Source: a bacterium (GTDB lineage Bacteria > Bacteroidota > Bacteroidia > Cytophagales > Thermonemataceae). From it: DNA of 6,175 bases. The notes under the pieces were generated by a model. That model made no database searches and had not been told where the DNA came from. It saw only the letters and a program-made list of their open reading frames with translations. The stretch covers positions 1 through 6,175 of the forward strand of contig JANYGM010000248.1 in NCBI GenBank assembly GCA_025362415.1, read 5' to 3'. Within the stretch, counting starts at the first letter, position 1; the number at the start of each line of letters is the position of its first letter. Shown here piece after piece: positions 5,127 to 6,175 of the stretch. The position numbers were made by a program, and so were the translations under genes.

Positions 5127-6175
5127 TCACTTTTTCACTAAATCCTGATAAACTTTTGTCAAAATAGTGGTTTGCACTTTCCAACTAAAGTTTTGTCTAA
5201 TAAAAATTCTTGCATTTTTGCCAATTTCTTGGGTTTGTATGTCATCTTCTAGCCATTTTTGCATCATACGTGCAAGTATGGCAGGGCGGTCTGCACGTAT
5301 AAGTGCGCCAATTTGCTCATTTATGATTATTTCCCTCACCGCAGGAATATCAGAGGCTATCACAGGTGTAGCGAGTGCCATTGATTCTAAAATTTTCAAA
5401 GGACTACAGCCCTGCTCCAAATTGCGGCTACATTCTTTCAAAGGTGCAACAGAAAATTGAGCATTGCTCACCCAGCCTGCCAAAACACGTTTAGGAAGCT
5501 GATATTTCCAAATAATTTTCTCTGAAAGGTGCAGTTTTTCTGCTAATTTATGATAATTCTTCACCTGACGAGGTTTATTTGCACAACAAATAACCAATTT
5601 TAAATCTTCAAAAATAGGAGAGATAAGCGCAAAACTTTGAAGTAAAGTATCAATTCCTTGCCAAGATTGTAAAGCTCCGAAATAAATAATGTATTTTTCT
5701 GGTGCATCTGTTGGGCGTGGACGCAATTTTTGCAAACTTGCACCATTTGGAATGACTGTTATTTTTTCTTTGGGAACATTCCTAGAAATAATTTTTTTGC
5801 TGATTTCAGCAGAAGGAACTATAATTTTATCACAATTATTCAGGCAAAAATCTTCTAAAATAATGATTTTTTCTAGTGTTTTTTTAGATAAATTAGGATA
5901 ACGGTAGGGAAGTTCTATGGAGGGCAAACCGTTTACCTCAAAGATAGTTTTGTAGTTTTTGCGAGGATTAGAAAGTATAGCCAAACCACTCCAAATATCT
6001 CTAAAATGGCATATTTGGAGGTTATTTTGCAGGAAAAGTTTCTCTAAAAGTTCATCTGTAAAAGCTTGCGCTCTCAACAAATAATTAGGAATATCACCCA
6101 AAAAACGAGTAATTTCCACTTGGTAGTTTTGTTGATTATTTTGTTGATTATCTGCTTGATTATTTTTCTTATTAC
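5127..6175 (-). CDS. Glycosyltransferase, GT-B fold family 4-like (N-terminus outside window)
   Basis: The frame is open without a stop to the right edge, so the gene begins beyond 6175. A GTG at 6119 exists, but the protein upstream of it (NKKNNQADNQQ...) reads through and the N-terminal GT-B lobe would be incomplete if GTG were used. Numbering from that GTG: a donor-independent N-lobe with ICHFRDIWSGLAIL (36-49) and FEVNGLPSIELPYRYP (60-75), the linker VIPNGA (122-127), start of the C-lobe YFGALQSWQGIDTLL (146-160), and the nucleotide-sugar block GCSPLKILESMALATPVIAS (237-256) with Glu245 as the conserved acidic residue. It should transfer a sugar from an NDP- or GDP-activated donor to a cell-surface glycan or lipid; donor and acceptor cannot be named. 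It is cytosolic or peripheral to the membrane. It ends with TGA at 5129-5127. No clear terminator follows. Confidence 0.93.
   Translation of the reverse strand, partial: NKKNNQADNQQNNQQNYQVEITRFLGDIPNYLLRAQAFTDELLEKLFLQNNLQICHFRDIWSGLAILSNPRKNYKTIFEVNGLPSIELPYRYPNLSKKTLEKIIILEDFCLNNCDKIIVPSAEISKKIISRNVPKEKITVIPNGASLQKLRPRPTDAPEKYIIYFGALQSWQGIDTLLQSFALISPIFEDLKLVICCANKPRQVKNYHKLAEKLHLSEKIIWKYQLPKRVLAGWVSNAQFSVAPLKECSRNLEQGCSPLKILESMALATPVIASDIPAVREIIINEQIGALIRADRPAILARMMQKWLEDDIQTQEIGKNARIFIRQNFSWKVQTTILTKVYQDLVKK
6129..6164 (-). repeat. Three tandem 12-bp units inside the glycosyltransferase gene
   Basis: Units TTGTTGATTATT (6129-6140), TTGTTGATTATC (6141-6152) and TGCTTGATTATT (6153-6164) follow one another with one to two differences. 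Being 12 bp long, they keep the frame and encode the four-residue blocks NNQA, DNQQ and NNQQ. They form an Asn/Gln-rich stretch just before the VEITRF strand, presumably in a surface loop of the N-terminal lobe. Copy number could vary without breaking the gene. Confidence 0.8.

Noticed and set aside
5167..5460. Open frame of 97 codons on the plus strand
   Set aside because: It is antisense to the conserved C-terminal lobe of the glycosyltransferase, with no recognisable motif or upstream signal.
5689..5901. Open frame of 70 codons on the plus strand
   Set aside because: It is antisense to the glycosyltransferase linker region and has no independent support.

Overview
The window is AT-rich and looks like a chromosome segment from Bacteroidota, probably Cytophagales. 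Two clean Bacteroidota-type promoters (TTTG, 20-nt spacer, TAnnTTTG) are visible, most starts lack Shine-Dalgarno sites, and the LipB, exported M23 peptidase and family-4-like glycosyltransferase have a Bacteroidota flavour. The genus cannot be fixed from sequence alone.

Layout. Positions 3-138 hold two adjacent long hairpins whose cores are inverted copies of each other but whose stem arms are unrelated in sequence. Next comes lipB (190-897, +), octanoyltransferase of lipoate synthesis. A promoter at 909-940 opens a three-gene plus-strand cassette: a 57-aa basic small protein (997-1170), a 210-aa protein with motifs like a PARP-type ADP-ribosyltransferase (1176-1808), and a 74-aa KTSC-like protein (1835-2059). 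A hairpin at 2075-2105 separates this cassette from the minus-strand genes.

On the minus strand, in transcription order, lie a glycosyltransferase cut off by the right edge (6175-5127), a promoter (5095-5064), a DUF4065/SocA-type Panacea-like antitoxin (4986-4540), a 130-codon open frame with no usable start codon (4525-4133), and an exported M23 metallopeptidase (4143-2131). The startless frame is a small conserved-looking protein whose natural ATG (4526) is one nucleotide out of frame in an A-rich stretch. It is best read as the toxin partner of the DUF4065 protein, either recently inactivated by a one-base indel or expressed by frameshifting. Its last codons overlap the start of the peptidase gene.

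The housekeeping functions (lipoylation, envelope peptidase, sugar transfer) are therefore interspersed with two compact accessory modules, each with its own promoter of the same architecture: a probable DUF4065 toxin-antitoxin pair with a broken toxin, and a probable but unproven ADP-ribosyltransferase-type toxin cassette. The toxin roles are inference. The domain calls for LipB, DUF4065, M23 and the glycosyltransferase rest on visible motifs.
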